Virus record (IMG/VR): IMGVR_UViG_3300030090_007211
Coordinates: 87,932 to 151,931 of that record
Length of the DNA: 64,000 nt
Strand: one strand, 5' to 3'
DNA from: a virus
The stretch's first letter is position 1. The number at the start of each line of letters is the position of its first letter. The translations under genes and the position numbers were made by a program. Below, piece by piece: positions 32,121 to 41,152 of this stretch. The notes under the pieces are model-generated. The model did not search any database and was not told the origin of the DNA. It saw nothing but the letters and a program-made list of their open reading frames with translations.

Positions 32121-32543
32121 TTATTTATTATCCAAATTTATCTCATTAATTAATTCAAACACTTGTTGATCATTTAACGCAAAAGTTTCTTTAAGATCGG
32201 AAATATCCGGAGAATCAAACTCCAAATTTTGAGTATATTGCTCAAATAGTATTAAAAATTTATTAAATTCTTCAGTAAAATCAAAAAATAATTCTTTATT
32301 ACGAGTATTTTTAATCATCTTAATTACTTCTTCATTCTCCCCCTTAAATATCCTGTCCACTATTAAATGTAAATTAGAAGAAATAATATGTTTTTTTAAT
32401 TCTAATAAACCATTATCTACATCTTCACGTAAAGCATTTAACTGATTCGCATCATTCACTAAACCCGCATAATAACTACCATCTAAAGTATTATTCTTTT
32501 GTAGATGTTTAGTTATGGCTTCTTTAATTGCATCATTTCCCAT
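32121..32543 (-). CDS. Hypothetical helical protein (140 aa)
   Basis: Soluble, acidic, mostly helical (LREDVDNGLLELKKHIISS, FTEEFNKFLILFEQYTQ). First gene of a minus-strand unit diverging from the plus-strand genes at 32665; the 121-base gap between them holds promoter-like AT-rich sequence. No family recognised. Confidence 0.55.
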   Translation of the reverse strand: MGNDAIKEAITKHLQKNNTLDGSYYAGLVNDANQLNALREDVDNGLLELKKHIISSNLHLIVDRIFKGENEEVIKMIKNTRNKELFFDFTEEFNKFLILFEQYTQNLEFDSPDISDLKETFALNDQQVFELINEINLDNK

Positions 32544-32633
32544 ATGATAAAGATAACTATTATTTTTTTCATTTTCAATGTTTATTTATTCTTTTTTTTT
32601 TCGTATGTTTATAATGATTTTAATCGATAACCA

Positions 32634-32643
32634 TATATTTATA
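32634..32643 (+). promoter_or_regulatory. TATATTTATA box before plus-strand unit
   Basis: Exact plus-strand match, 21 bases before the ATG at 32665. Confidence 0.4.
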
Positions 32644-32664
32644 AAATAGAGAATGGTTTAAAAA

Positions 32665-32880
32665 ATGGATAAACACATTGATAATTTAATACTTGAACTT
32701 CAAAACGCCCTTTCAAAGAAATACGGCAGACACTTCAAAAGATTTTATTTAATAAAAAATATGGAAGAGTCTGAAGATTGGCAAGGATTAATTCATTATT
32801 CTGATGAAGGTGAAAGACAAGTGGAGTATTATAATATTGAAAACCAAGAAGTCGTAAAAGACAGTAAAATATTTCATTAA
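32665..32880 (+). CDS. Hypothetical protein (71 aa)
   Basis: Small soluble protein with a helical start (NLILELQNALSKKYGRHF) and an acidic end. Headed by an exact TATATTTATA box at 32634-32643. First of three plus-strand genes. No family recognised. Confidence 0.55.
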   Translation: MDKHIDNLILELQNALSKKYGRHFKRFYLIKNMEESEDWQGLIHYSDEGERQVEYYNIENQEVVKDSKIFH

Positions 32881-32887
32881 AAAGAAC

Positions 32888-33106
32888 ATGAGAAAAGATA
32901 AATTAGTGGGCAAAAATGTCATACTAAAAAATGTATACTGCGTTGATAATCAAAATGGGGTTATTACAGAAGAATATAAGGACATTACTGGAACATTAGA
33001 AAAAATAGGTCCTAATTCTTTTTTTGGATGGGATTTATGTGCATTAGTAAATGGTGTGAATTATAAATTAGAGTCGTTATCTCAAATTCAGGCTATTTAT
33101 AGATAA
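32888..33106 (+). CDS. Hypothetical SH3-like protein (72 aa)
   Basis: Beta-rich pattern (KLVGKNVILKNVYCVDNQNG, DITGTLEKIGPNSFFGWD, ESLSQIQAIYR) suggestive of a small barrel. Seven bases after the previous gene and one before the next, so clearly cotranscribed. Function unknown. Confidence 0.5.
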   Translation: MRKDKLVGKNVILKNVYCVDNQNGVITEEYKDITGTLEKIGPNSFFGWDLCALVNGVNYKLESLSQIQAIYR

Positions 33107-33107
33107 G

Positions 33108-33848
33108 ATGAAAGCTATTGTATTTAAGAAAAACGGTGACCTTACCTTATTAAATCGTATAACTAAAGAAGAGGAGAAAATTAATACTATAATCCATTCT
33201 TTAGATTGTCCGACAATACTTGAGGAAGGCATTACTTTTGAGACTTTTTTTAATCATTTAATAAAAGAGAAAGACTTCTTGAACACTGTCTATAAAGAAA
33301 CAATGGGAGAAGCTAATTTAGATAATTTCTTAAAAGAATGGAAAAAACTTCCCACTAAAAAATTAAAAGATCATGGAATAGAATACTTAAAAACTTATAA
33401 AGTGTTTGACTATATAGAATTAGTGGAAGATAATAATTTTATTGATATACGGATTGACTTTGATGGGATTGGGGAAGAAGGAGATTTATTTAATGTAGAG
33501 TTTATCCCTTTAAATGATTTAAAACCAATACCTTTAGTATTATCTAATAAAATTTCTATTTATCGCACCGTTTCAAATATAAAAGGTGAGGAGTTATTTT
33601 TTGAAGGAAATACTTTTACTTTATTATTTGAACTAATTGGAACAATATTATATGTATTAACTATCCATAAAACGCCAGAAGGAAGAGAATCTGCAAAACA
33701 TAAATTTATTAAAATTATAAATGAAACTAATATAATAGAGATGTTAGAAATACAAAAAGAAGAGGCGGTAGAAGTTCAAAATTACGAGGAGGCAGCACAA
33801 CTTAAAAAAATATTGGATCGATTACGAAATGGGTTTATTGATGACTGA
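33108..33848 (+). CDS. UVR-motif protein (246 aa)
   Basis: The last 35 residues contain a UVR motif (EAVEVQNYEEAAQLKKILDRL), the helical hairpin through which UvrB and UvrC bind each other and which also occurs in Clp-type adaptors such as McsA. The N-terminal 200 residues are not recognised, so this is not UvrC itself. Possible adaptor of host UvrB/UvrC or of a Clp protease. It ends inside the tail of a minus-strand gene (27-base overlap). Confidence 0.6.
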   Translation: MKAIVFKKNGDLTLLNRITKEEEKINTIIHSLDCPTILEEGITFETFFNHLIKEKDFLNTVYKETMGEANLDNFLKEWKKLPTKKLKDHGIEYLKTYKVFDYIELVEDNNFIDIRIDFDGIGEEGDLFNVEFIPLNDLKPIPLVLSNKISIYRTVSNIKGEELFFEGNTFTLLFELIGTILYVLTIHKTPEGRESAKHKFIKIINETNIIEMLEIQKEEAVEVQNYEEAAQLKKILDRLRNGFIDD

Positions 33849-34136
33849 TCCGACTTCGATATTGGTAATCTCAATCCTTTTTAATTTGTGGGTATCAATA
33901 TAATTATTCCTCATCAATTGGTGAAAATTAAAAATTACTTCATCTTCACTATAACCAGTTAATTGCATCAACCCTAAAAAATCCACTATATTACCCCATC
34001 TATCGTAAGATTCTTTTATGTATTCTGCATAATAAGGATTTAACTCATAATCATACGTAATAGTATACAATTGCATAGTAGATAAAATTTCTTGCCTTTT
34101 TTCCTTATTTTGTTTTTGAAACGTTTTGGGTAACAT
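33822..34136 (-). CDS. Hypothetical protein (104 aa)
   Basis: Soluble, Tyr-rich (YTITYDYELNPYYAEYIKES), helical second half. Its end overlaps the plus-strand UVR gene by 27 bases, tail to tail. A TATATTTATA-type box is 4 bases upstream at 34141-34150. No family recognised. Confidence 0.55.
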   Translation of the reverse strand: MLPKTFQKQNKEKRQEILSTMQLYTITYDYELNPYYAEYIKESYDRWGNIVDFLGLMQLTGYSEDEVIFNFHQLMRNNYIDTHKLKRIEITNIEVGSVINKPIS

Positions 34137-34140
34137 ATTA

Positions 34141-34150
34141 TATAAATATG
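34141..34150 (-). promoter_or_regulatory. CATATTTATA box, 4 bases before ATG
   Basis: Coding-strand CATATTTATA, 4 bases before the ATG of 33822-34136. Confidence 0.4.
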
Positions 34151-34153
34151 TAA

Positions 34154-34324
34154 TTATCCTTCAGGGTTTGTATTATTCCATTCTTCAAAATAACGCACAA
34201 TTGGTTCGGGGTATTTTTTTAAAGCACTTTTTAATCCAGATTCCACAATATGTTCTAGTACTTCATAATATAATGCCCACCACCTTAATTGAGTTTCTTG
34301 GGGGTATTTGGGGTTATTTAACAT
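34154..34324 (-). CDS. Small protein (56 aa), unknown
   Basis: Read directly: ATG at 34322-34324, TAA at 34154-34156. Helical, with a Trp-rich core (TQLRWWALYYEVLEHIVES). No family recognised. Confidence 0.5.
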   Translation of the reverse strand: MLNNPKYPQETQLRWWALYYEVLEHIVESGLKSALKKYPEPIVRYFEEWNNTNPEG

Positions 34325-34470
34325 AATCGATAGTTTAGTTGTTAGTGATACTACAATTTACGAAAAAATATTCACAAAAAAAAGTAAATCGGTTGTTATT
34401 CATAAATATCTTAATAAATATCAATAACTTTACCAAACTGTCATTGTTATGTAACGTATTTAAAATACGA

Positions 34471-34647
34471 TTATTTCTTTTTCAATCCATCCAAAAACTT
34501 AGGGTCTTTTACCTTATCTTTTCTTTCACAATTAACTACTTCTAACTTGTTATTATAATAAGTAACTATAGGGTTACCTAACACGTTATCTTGTGAATAA
34601 TAAACCGCTTTTGTTTTCCAATCTAAATCTTTTTTATTTTTTCTCAT
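34471..34647 (-). CDS. Small basic protein (58 aa), unknown
   Basis: Read directly: ATG at 34645-34647, TAA at 34471-34473. Very basic ends (MRKNKKDLDWKTK, LDGLKKK) with a beta-like centre (NPIVTYYNNKLEVVN). It lies just past the terminator of the DUF932 gene, so it would need its own promoter. Confidence 0.5.
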   Translation of the reverse strand: MRKNKKDLDWKTKAVYYSQDNVLGNPIVTYYNNKLEVVNCERKDKVKDPKFLDGLKKK

Positions 34648-34658
34648 TTTATTTTTTT

Positions 34659-34686
34659 AAAAAAAAAAGAGGGGAATATCCCCTCT
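34659..34686 (-). terminator. Intrinsic terminator after DUF932 gene
   Basis: GAGGGGA (34669-34675) and TCCCCTC (34679-34685) form a perfect seven-base stem, and on the minus strand it is followed by ten T residues (34659-34668). It ends the transcript of the DUF932 gene at 34710. Confidence 0.85.
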
Positions 34687-34709
34687 CTTCAACCAAATCA
34701 AACACTATA

Positions 34710-35501
34710 TTACATCATAGCTTCAGATAAACTCCACAACATTTTGTTAACCTTTAGATTTTCATCTATCGACTTAACTGCTCTGGTTTTATTATATTTA
34801 ATTTTTCCATCTTTCTTAACGTAGGTATTTAAACCTCCTCTAATCATTCCTTCTTGTATTCTGTTGAATACTGTCCACAAATCATTTCCTTTGTCTGCGG
34901 CTCTGTTAATGGTTAGTAATTCGTCTAAGTTAACGTGTCTGTCTTTACCCCATCTTTCGATTACCGCTTGTTGTGCGAAATCTCTTCGTTGTTGAGGTGT
35001 TAATTCAACACCCATCATACCTTGTACTTTACCAACCACCTGTGGAATATGGGTAGTAATTTGTCCCACAGTTTCTAAAATAGAAGATTTTTTAAATCCT
35101 TTATGTCTAATACTGTATTGATCAAAAGTTTTATCTGCCACCACTAAACCATTACTACAAACTAACCTAAATAATCCTACATGAAATTTAAAAGAAGAGG
35201 TACCATTGTGAGAATTAGTCAGTACAATCTCAGGATGTGTATCACCTATTTCTGCAGATAAGTTATCCATTTCTTTATTTCTGAATCTTATAATATGTTT
35301 TTTATAAGGAATAGTGTTTTCATAACCAGTACGTGTACCAGTTTGTAAGGCTTGAGTTACCCCCCAATTCTTTTCTTCTAAAATATCTATAATCCTAGTA
35401 GTAGGAATATGTTTATAAATATGAGATAAATGTTTAGAAGGTTTTTTAGTAAATACTGAAGGACAACTTTCTTGAATCTGTTCTAAATTTAAATAATCCA
35501 T
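34710..35501 (-). CDS. DUF932 phage/plasmid-like protein
   Basis: 263 residues. Family features include HIIRFRNKEM, EIVLTNSHNGTSSFKFHVG, FRLVCSNGLVVAD and FDQYSIRHKG, which match DUF932, a family found almost only on phages and plasmids and of unknown function. Normal length. Its own strong terminator suggests a separately controlled, well-expressed transcript. Confidence 0.9.
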   Translation of the reverse strand: MDYLNLEQIQESCPSVFTKKPSKHLSHIYKHIPTTRIIDILEEKNWGVTQALQTGTRTGYENTIPYKKHIIRFRNKEMDNLSAEIGDTHPEIVLTNSHNGTSSFKFHVGLFRLVCSNGLVVADKTFDQYSIRHKGFKKSSILETVGQITTHIPQVVGKVQGMMGVELTPQQRRDFAQQAVIERWGKDRHVNLDELLTINRAADKGNDLWTVFNRIQEGMIRGGLNTYVKKDGKIKYNKTRAVKSIDENLKVNKMLWSLSEAMM

Positions 35502-35561
35502 AATTTTCTTTTTTTAGTGTTTTTATATTTGATTAACTTATACAAATATACGACAAATATT

Positions 35562-36047
35562 TTAAACTGCCAAACATTTTTCCATAAAAAATGGAATTTC
35601 TCTATTTTTCCACTTACTAAAATGTTTTTTTTCTCTAATATAATACTCTCTGTAAGACTCCACTGCATTACCTATCTTACATTCTTGAGGCATCGCCAAT
35701 TTAAATGGGGTTAGATTACCATTTTCTTTTAATGTAGGATGATTTATTATACACCATTCTATTATATCCTGTGATTTATGTCTTTTACCATAACGATAGG
35801 TATATTCTAAACATAATTCCATACCTAAATCACATAACCATACATAATTTTCTAAACATTCTCTTGCCCATATTGAACAAGGATGATTCTTATGAGATAA
35901 TCTATAAGGTATGTCTAAAGAGGAATGTAACATATGATGTACCCCACATAATAGTTGGGCGGTTTCTAATATCATTTTTACTACATGTTTATCATTATGA
36001 TATTGGGCGCACTTTTTTGGGTCTTCATCTAAAATAAAAATATTCAT
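35562..36047 (-). CDS. Conserved large-phage protein, unknown (161 aa)
   Basis: Opens MNIFILDEDPKKCAQYHNDK followed by HVVKMILETAQLLCG and NHPCSIWARE. I recall similar proteins in many T4-like phages, often annotated only as hypothetical and sometimes labelled pyrimidine dimer glycosylase-like; the latter label is not supported here by any DenV motif. Rich in His and Cys, so metal binding is conceivable. Confidence 0.65.
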   Translation of the reverse strand: MNIFILDEDPKKCAQYHNDKHVVKMILETAQLLCGVHHMLHSSLDIPYRLSHKNHPCSIWARECLENYVWLCDLGMELCLEYTYRYGKRHKSQDIIEWCIINHPTLKENGNLTPFKLAMPQECKIGNAVESYREYYIREKKHFSKWKNREIPFFMEKCLAV

Positions 36048-36149
36048 ACAATTTTATAATTTATGTTTTTACAAACATAACATATTTTTTTTAGAAAACC
36101 AATTATTTATTCATTTATTTTTGATATTTATTAGTATAAATTTATCTTT

Positions 36150-37961
36150 ATGAGTAAATTAACAAATTCAGAAATAAAAATATTACGTTTATTGGATAAG
36201 CATGTGGGGACACCAGATAAAGATCGCACTGTTAAATTTTTAAGAGATACCTTAGCATTTAACCATACAGACTCATTGGATTGGTGGAAGTTATGGTACC
36301 TCAATAAAGAAACTCAAGAAACTCCTTATGAACAAATGGAGAACATCAACAGAGGATTTTCCTTTTTAGTAGATGCTATAAAAGAGATAATATCCAATGA
36401 AGAGTTTTCCCCTATGGTAATGGTAGATAAAATGTATGATGATGACATTGAAAAATATGAAAAAATAATTGGCCCTTATTTTCGTGAAAGTGGGAAGGAC
36501 ATTACTTTTGACTCCGAGGGGGTACAATTACATCTACCTCGAGAAGAATGGGCGGAATATTTTTCAGGGATGGGAGATGACGACATATGGAGATATGAAG
36601 GGGCTAAAACCCACCATGATGGACAAGATGATGAAAATTTTGAATATGAGGAATTTGATTATATAAATCCTAATGAGGAATTATTTGATGAATTCAATAA
36701 ATTAGGTGAAGCAGTAGGAGATAATAGAAAATGGAGTGTTGATAATAGACCAAATGATACAGACATTACTGATTGGTTATACTCAAATTTAACTCGGGAA
36801 GATGCTGAAGACATCATACAACAATATATTTGGTCACTTGGTACAGCAGTAACACAAGCTCGCAACAATGAGTTACTAGAATGGTATGAGGAAAAGGTGG
36901 ATTATCCGGAAAGTAGATGTGATTCCTATTCTGATGATGAATGTATAACTATACCCTATGAAGATTTATTATTAATGATAAAAGAAAATGAATGGATAAC
37001 CCTAAGTCAACTAAAGGACGCTGGACTTAACGATGGAGTTGAAAATATTGCTGATGCATATTATGATTCTTGGTTGGATGATGAGGGATATGAGGAAGTT
37101 ATGACTCACACGCGTGACACCGTAGAAAACATTATTACAAAAATTGAGGATGATGAAGACTATATGGTACTAATTACAAAAAGAAAAGAATTTTTAAAAT
37201 TACTTGAAAAATTTAAATTTAAAGAAGGTAGCTACGATTGGAAGTGTAAAGATAGTAGTTATGTAAGTGAAAATGGGAAAATTAGAGTATGTGTTAGAGA
37301 TTATGACGCACAAAATGAAAAAGTTAAGTTTTTCTACGATGGAGAAGCCCACTTAACCCCCTTAAATGATTTCATTGCGTGGGCACAAGGTAGTATATTA
37401 GAACTTAGTGAAAATATTAGAATAGGAAAATATAGACTTATAATGGAAAGTATTGCTTCCGATGCAGAAATAACTAAAATTGCAATATTTGATTTTGACG
37501 GTACACTCATGAATACTCCTCAGGCAGAAGAAGGTAAAAAACAATGGGAAATTAAAACTGGGAAACCTTATCCTCATATTGGATGGTGGGGAAGACCAGA
37601 ATCTTTAGACACTGACGTATTTAACATTAAACCTATAGTCTCTACTATTTTAGATTATAATATAGAAATAGATGATCCCAATACTTTAGTTATTATGTTA
37701 ACTGGTAGATTACCTAAACAAGCACCTCAAGTAGAAAATATATTAAATGATTATAATATAGTATTTGATGAATATCACTATAAAGAAGATGGTGATACCT
37801 TAAAAAGTAAAATAAATACTATTAAAAGTCTTTTACTTAGATATCCTAATGTGAATTTTATTGAAATGTATGAGGATAGAGTCCCTCACGCTATTGCATT
37901 TGAAGAATGGGGTGAAGAAAATAATATGCCAATAAAGGTAAATGTAGTTACACCTAGCTAG
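36150..37961 (+). CDS. Fusion: acidic domain plus HAD (Swiss Army Knife RNA repair type)
   Basis: 603 residues. The last about 160 form a HAD domain: DFDGTL at 448-453, GWWGRPESL just after, and MLTGRL later, matching the HAD family found in Swiss Army Knife RNA repair proteins, where it should act as a 3' or 5' polynucleotide phosphatase. The first about 430 residues are acidic and begin SKLTNSEIKILRLLDKH, similar to the starts of the proteins at 39902, 53338 and 54484, but without their leaders. A 2H phosphoesterase at 43921 is another component type of such repair systems. RNA or DNA end repair is inferred. Confidence 0.72.
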   Translation: MSKLTNSEIKILRLLDKHVGTPDKDRTVKFLRDTLAFNHTDSLDWWKLWYLNKETQETPYEQMENINRGFSFLVDAIKEIISNEEFSPMVMVDKMYDDDIEKYEKIIGPYFRESGKDITFDSEGVQLHLPREEWAEYFSGMGDDDIWRYEGAKTHHDGQDDENFEYEEFDYINPNEELFDEFNKLGEAVGDNRKWSVDNRPNDTDITDWLYSNLTREDAEDIIQQYIWSLGTAVTQARNNELLEWYEEKVDYPESRCDSYSDDECITIPYEDLLLMIKENEWITLSQLKDAGLNDGVENIADAYYDSWLDDEGYEEVMTHTRDTVENIITKIEDDEDYMVLITKRKEFLKLLEKFKFKEGSYDWKCKDSSYVSENGKIRVCVRDYDAQNEKVKFFYDGEAHLTPLNDFIAWAQGSILELSENIRIGKYRLIMESIASDAEITKIAIFDFDGTLMNTPQAEEGKKQWEIKTGKPYPHIGWWGRPESLDTDVFNIKPIVSTILDYNIEIDDPNTLVIMLTGRLPKQAPQVENILNDYNIVFDEYHYKEDGDTLKSKINTIKSLLLRYPNVNFIEMYEDRVPHAIAFEEWGEENNMPIKVNVVTPS

Positions 37962-38295
37962 ATTTCAGATATAACCCAAATAGGGTTGCAGCAATACCAA
38001 AAATAATTTGTACCACTACCCACACTGTTGTAGACATAGTTTTAAATGTCTTTAAATCACTTACTTCTTTTTGCAATTCTTTTAATTGGGTAGGAGAAGA
38101 AACTTCATCAATATTGTTCTTCCAATTTTTAAGTGTATTTATTTCGTCTTTTATCTGTTCACTTTTTGCAATATCTTGACGTATTCCATTAGTCTCTTGA
38201 CTTAATTCATCCACTCTCTTATTGAGTTTTTCTAATTCTGCTAATACAAGACGGGAATATTCGTTCCACCCGTTCTGTTTTCCGTTACCACTCAT
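37954..38295 (-). CDS. Coiled-coil protein with C-terminal membrane anchor (113 aa)
   Basis: A long heptad-like helix (ELEKLNKRVDELSQETN, DEINTLKNWKNNIDEV, LKELQKEVSDLKTF) followed by a single membrane span at the end (VWVVVQIIFGIAATLFGLYL). The layout is like phage XhlA/holin-associated or tail-anchored proteins. ATGA overlap with the PAS gene. Function not known. Confidence 0.55.
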   Translation of the reverse strand: MSGNGKQNGWNEYSRLVLAELEKLNKRVDELSQETNGIRQDIAKSEQIKDEINTLKNWKNNIDEVSSPTQLKELQKEVSDLKTFKTMSTTVWVVVQIIFGIAATLFGLYLKSS

Positions 38296-38714
38296 GATTT
38301 ATCTCTTTCCACTTCACAGGTACAAAATAAAATATCTTTGTTTTTCACTTTTTGTATAGTAAATTTAGAAGTAAAAACATCACCACTTTTATGGGGGCAT
38401 TTGATTACCCCATTCCACACACCTGTCTTATTTAATTGTTCATTAATTTTGTCAATTGGTCTTTCCGGTATTTTACAAAATAATTCATAATGTCGTTTAC
38501 CGACCATATCATCAGGGTCTTCAAACCCATATATTTCAGCAAATAGTTCATTTACTAAAACATATTTCCAATCCTCTTCCATTATTGCCATGGCTCGTGG
38601 AGCAGTTAAAAATACATGTTCTAAAATATCAAAATGTTGTACTTTTTCTAACAAATCTTGATCTCTGAGAGATAAATCTTCTACTAGTTGTCTTAATTTA
38701 TCTAAATTGCTCAT
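38292..38714 (-). CDS. PAS-domain protein
   Basis: 140 residues. A coiled-coil start (LRQLVEDLSLRDQDLLEKV) leads to a PAS core: APRAMAIMEEDWKYVLVNE, LFAEIYGFEDPDDMVGKRHYELF and a closing strand. PAS domains bind ligands or cofactors and pass signals in sensor kinases; there is no kinase or output domain, so it probably senses and signals by protein contact. Rare in phages. Box at 38726-38735, 11 bases upstream. Confidence 0.75.
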   Translation of the reverse strand: MSNLDKLRQLVEDLSLRDQDLLEKVQHFDILEHVFLTAPRAMAIMEEDWKYVLVNELFAEIYGFEDPDDMVGKRHYELFCKIPERPIDKINEQLNKTGVWNGVIKCPHKSGDVFTSKFTIQKVKNKDILFCTCEVERDKS

Positions 38715-38725
38715 TCCTTTTTATA

Positions 38726-38735
38726 TATAAATATA
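38726..38735 (-). promoter_or_regulatory. TATATTTATA box before PAS gene
   Basis: Exact match, 11 bases before the ATG of 38292-38714. Confidence 0.4.
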
Positions 38736-38751
38736 TAAAAAATGTCTTATG

Positions 38752-38952
38752 TTAAAGAATATTAGAGATATACCATTTTTTAACGTTGTTTCTCGGTTTT
38801 TCATTTTCATTAATGTTTGCAATAATTCTATGTGCTTCATCTTCATTCTCAACTTTAAAAGATAAAGTATTGATAATCTTGCTAACTGATTTGCCGTCTA
38901 TAACCTCGGTTTTCTTTGGTACCCTTTTCAGGTGAATAGTTAATCTTTTCAT
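38752..38952 (-). CDS. Hypothetical basic protein (66 aa)
   Basis: Basic, beta-like start (MKRLTIHLKRVPKKTEVIDG) and an acidic helix in the middle. No family recognised. Three bases after the upstream gene, so cotranscribed. Confidence 0.5.
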   Translation of the reverse strand: MKRLTIHLKRVPKKTEVIDGKSVSKIINTLSFKVENEDEAHRIIANINENEKPRNNVKKWYISNIL

Positions 38953-38955
38953 TAA

Positions 38956-39282
38956 TTAATAAATTGCATCAGGTAAATCTTCTATTAAAGGAAAGTTAGA
39001 TTCTAAGAAATTCATCACACTCTCTTCGCCATGTTGGTCAAGTAACCATTCACCGAAAGTAACTGGCATATCCATATCTTCTTCATTATCCCAATCATCT
39101 ACTACATCATCGAATGTGAACGTATCTTCGATAAAATTATCCATTACCCAATAGTAATAATCATCACTCTCTACTCTACGATAAAATCCTGCATCGTCCC
39201 CTTCTATTTTGAAGTCGACCACAAGATTTCCTAAATCATCACATTCGATATTTAAGAATTCGGTAATAAAATATTTACCCAT
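38956..39282 (-). CDS. Acidic protein (108 aa), unknown
   Basis: The ATG at 39280-39282 (MGKYFITEFLNIECDD) is preferred over one 39 bases upstream because the extra residues are basic and unlike the rest. Very acidic (DFKIEGDDAGF, DDVVDDWDNEEDMDM). Soluble. Function unknown. Confidence 0.55.
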   Translation of the reverse strand: MGKYFITEFLNIECDDLGNLVVDFKIEGDDAGFYRRVESDDYYYWVMDNFIEDTFTFDDVVDDWDNEEDMDMPVTFGEWLLDQHGEESVMNFLESNFPLIEDLPDAIY

Positions 39283-39324
39283 TTTAATTTTTTTTGTTAA
39301 TAAATATGTCTTTATTAACAAAAA

Positions 39325-39576
39325 TTATTGTTGTAAGTCAAATAAGGGAGAGTTTTCCCCTATTTTCTTACTACTGGTTAGTGTTTCTAACTCAATAAGT
39401 TTATTCAAATATTGTTGTGCTTTTAATAAATCTTCTACACCATTTTTATCTTTCCATCTAGTCACATACTTAACAATATTACCCTCAAAAAAATCTAAAT
39501 TTTGTGAATGGGCATAATCCCACATTTCAATTCCCCTGTTATAATGATGGGGATGTTTTACTCTTTCTTTACTCAT
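39325..39576 (-). CDS. DUF3310 protein (nucleotide kinase-like label)
   Basis: 83 residues with the full DUF3310 pattern HYNRGIEMWDYAHSQNLDFF, then EGNIVKYVTRWKDKNGVEDLLKA. This phage family is often labelled nucleotide kinase but has no P-loop; its function is unproven. ATGA overlap with the upstream gene. Confidence 0.87.
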   Translation of the reverse strand: MSKERVKHPHHYNRGIEMWDYAHSQNLDFFEGNIVKYVTRWKDKNGVEDLLKAQQYLNKLIELETLTSSKKIGENSPLFDLQQ

Positions 39577-39863
39577 TTATGTTCCGCAATTAAAGTTATT
39601 AATCCTACTATCGTTACTGTTACCCCACACCCAAATGCAATGGTATTAGGGGAAATACCTAAACCTTTATGATTAGTTTTTTTAGGAAATGGTTTACCAT
39701 ATCTTGTAATATCCGATATTAATGGGGCGGCAGTAAATGTTAAACCACCAATGGTTAATATTGCCCCTTTACTAATTTTTTTTGGTTCTTTATAATGTCT
39801 GTTATACTGACTTGGTATTAACAAGGGTGTTAGTAGAAAAAATATGATTATTATTTTTTTCAT
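39573..39863 (-). CDS. Small exported or membrane protein (96 aa)
   Basis: The ATG at 39861-39863 gives MKKIIIIFFLLTPLLIPSQ, a signal peptide; two more hydrophobic segments follow (ILTIGGLTFTAAPLIS, IAFGCGVTVTIVGLITLI), so it probably stays in a membrane. Coupled to the DUF3310 gene by ATGA. Function unknown. Confidence 0.5.
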   Translation of the reverse strand: MKKIIIIFFLLTPLLIPSQYNRHYKEPKKISKGAILTIGGLTFTAAPLISDITRYGKPFPKKTNHKGLGISPNTIAFGCGVTVTIVGLITLIAEHK

Positions 39864-39901
39864 ATAACCCAACAATAATGATAAAAATAATAAATGTCAA
39901 T

Positions 39902-41152
39902 TTATATCTGGTAAAAATAATATTTTTTATCCTCATATTCCACCTCATCTTCTATACCATTATAAGTGGCAAGAAAATGTGGTACCCCATCATAAGAAAT
40001 TGCATTATCTATCAGGCTACTTACATTTACATCAGCATAACCATACTCTATAGCATCATCTAAATCATATCCCAGATAATCTTCAAGATATAAGAATGGA
40101 TCATCCTCAATATCAGTCAGCCATATTTCTTTTCTTAATTCCCAATATTGGGTTTGTAGTTCATCTCCCTCATAGGATTTCTTTTGTATTTTATACTCTT
40201 TCAGTTCGTCAGATAATTTATTTTTTTCTTTATACGTCATTTCAATCATAGTTTGGATTTCCATAAAAAATCTTTCCGCTTCATTCAATTTAATTTCTAA
40301 TCTTTCAACCTCCTCCCCAAATTCTTCATACCCATAAGCTTCATCTTCATACTCAATATGACCACTTAATTTTTCAATTTCTTTCTCTAAAATTATTTTT
40401 TCTTTTTCTATGTTATCTCGTTGAAACTCTAATTCTTGTATTTCTCTTAATGTTACAACTATTTCCTTTTTAAGGAATTCCATTTCCTCTTCTATATCTT
40501 CGTAGTCTTCTTGTAAACCTAACTGATCACGCATAGTAAAAGGGCTCATTCTCCCCATGTCGTCATCCGCTCGATATTCTGCCTGTTCTTCAATCCACCA
40601 ATACAACCAATTAACCTCATCTACAACCCAACTGCTATTAAAAGCATTTAACCCCTCATTATTATAATCATCTTCAATTATAGTGGAGGCTGCATCATAG
40701 GATTGTTGTTCGCTATTACTCACCAAATATTCTTGAGTGTGTGATGTATGAAATTGCGATGGATTATCATCTATTATAAAAGCTTCGTATTGGGGTAAAT
40801 AAACTCCTGTGGGATCTCCCGCATCTATTTCCTCAATAAAAAAAGGGTCAATATCTAAGAACTTACTTAATGCTTCTATGTTTTTATTTTTTGGGGACTT
40901 TTTATCTAAAATGGCACTTTCCATTTCACTAAATTTTTGATCACCCTTATCTTTATTGTTAATATATAATTTTATTAATTGGGTGAGCATATATGGATTA
41001 GTAATAGATAACACCTTAACTAAAAAGTGTAATACATCCTTCATTGAGGTTTCTACCCCTTTCTTCTCCATAATAGATAACATTTTTTTCTCTATTGGAG
41101 TTAATTTAACTTTTTTTTCTTCGCCTTCTACTAATATGTTAGAAAATTTCAT
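39902..41152 (-). CDS. Acidic protein with [L/I]xE leader (416 aa)
   Basis: Starts MKFSNILVEGEEKKVKLTPI, with L-V-E at residues 7-9; a Met directly before it is equally possible. After the leader comes LTPIEKKMLSIMEKKG, almost the same as ITPKERKMLNLLNKLG at 53338. A long central coiled coil (about 225-330) is strongly charged. No catalytic motif recognised. Together with the three genes upstream it forms a tandem run of leader proteins, probably internal virion proteins (inference). Confidence 0.6.
   Translation of the reverse strand: MKFSNILVEGEEKKVKLTPIEKKMLSIMEKKGVETSMKDVLHFLVKVLSITNPYMLTQLIKLYINNKDKGDQKFSEMESAILDKKSPKNKNIEALSKFLDIDPFFIEEIDAGDPTGVYLPQYEAFIIDDNPSQFHTSHTQEYLVSNSEQQSYDAASTIIEDDYNNEGLNAFNSSWVVDEVNWLYWWIEEQAEYRADDDMGRMSPFTMRDQLGLQEDYEDIEEEMEFLKKEIVVTLREIQELEFQRDNIEKEKIILEKEIEKLSGHIEYEDEAYGYEEFGEEVERLEIKLNEAERFFMEIQTMIEMTYKEKNKLSDELKEYKIQKKSYEGDELQTQYWELRKEIWLTDIEDDPFLYLEDYLGYDLDDAIEYGYADVNVSSLIDNAISYDGVPHFLATYNGIEDEVEYEDKKYYFYQI

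Noticed and set aside
34339-34545. Plus-strand ORF of 68 residues
   Set aside because: It is antisense to the basic 58-residue gene 34471-34647, which has the better composition and spacing, and it has no promoter-like box or sensible product.
35562-36047. Pyrimidine dimer DNA glycosylase (DenV-like)
   Set aside because: Such labels exist for similar proteins, but the N-terminal Thr2 and catalytic Glu arrangement of DenV is not present.
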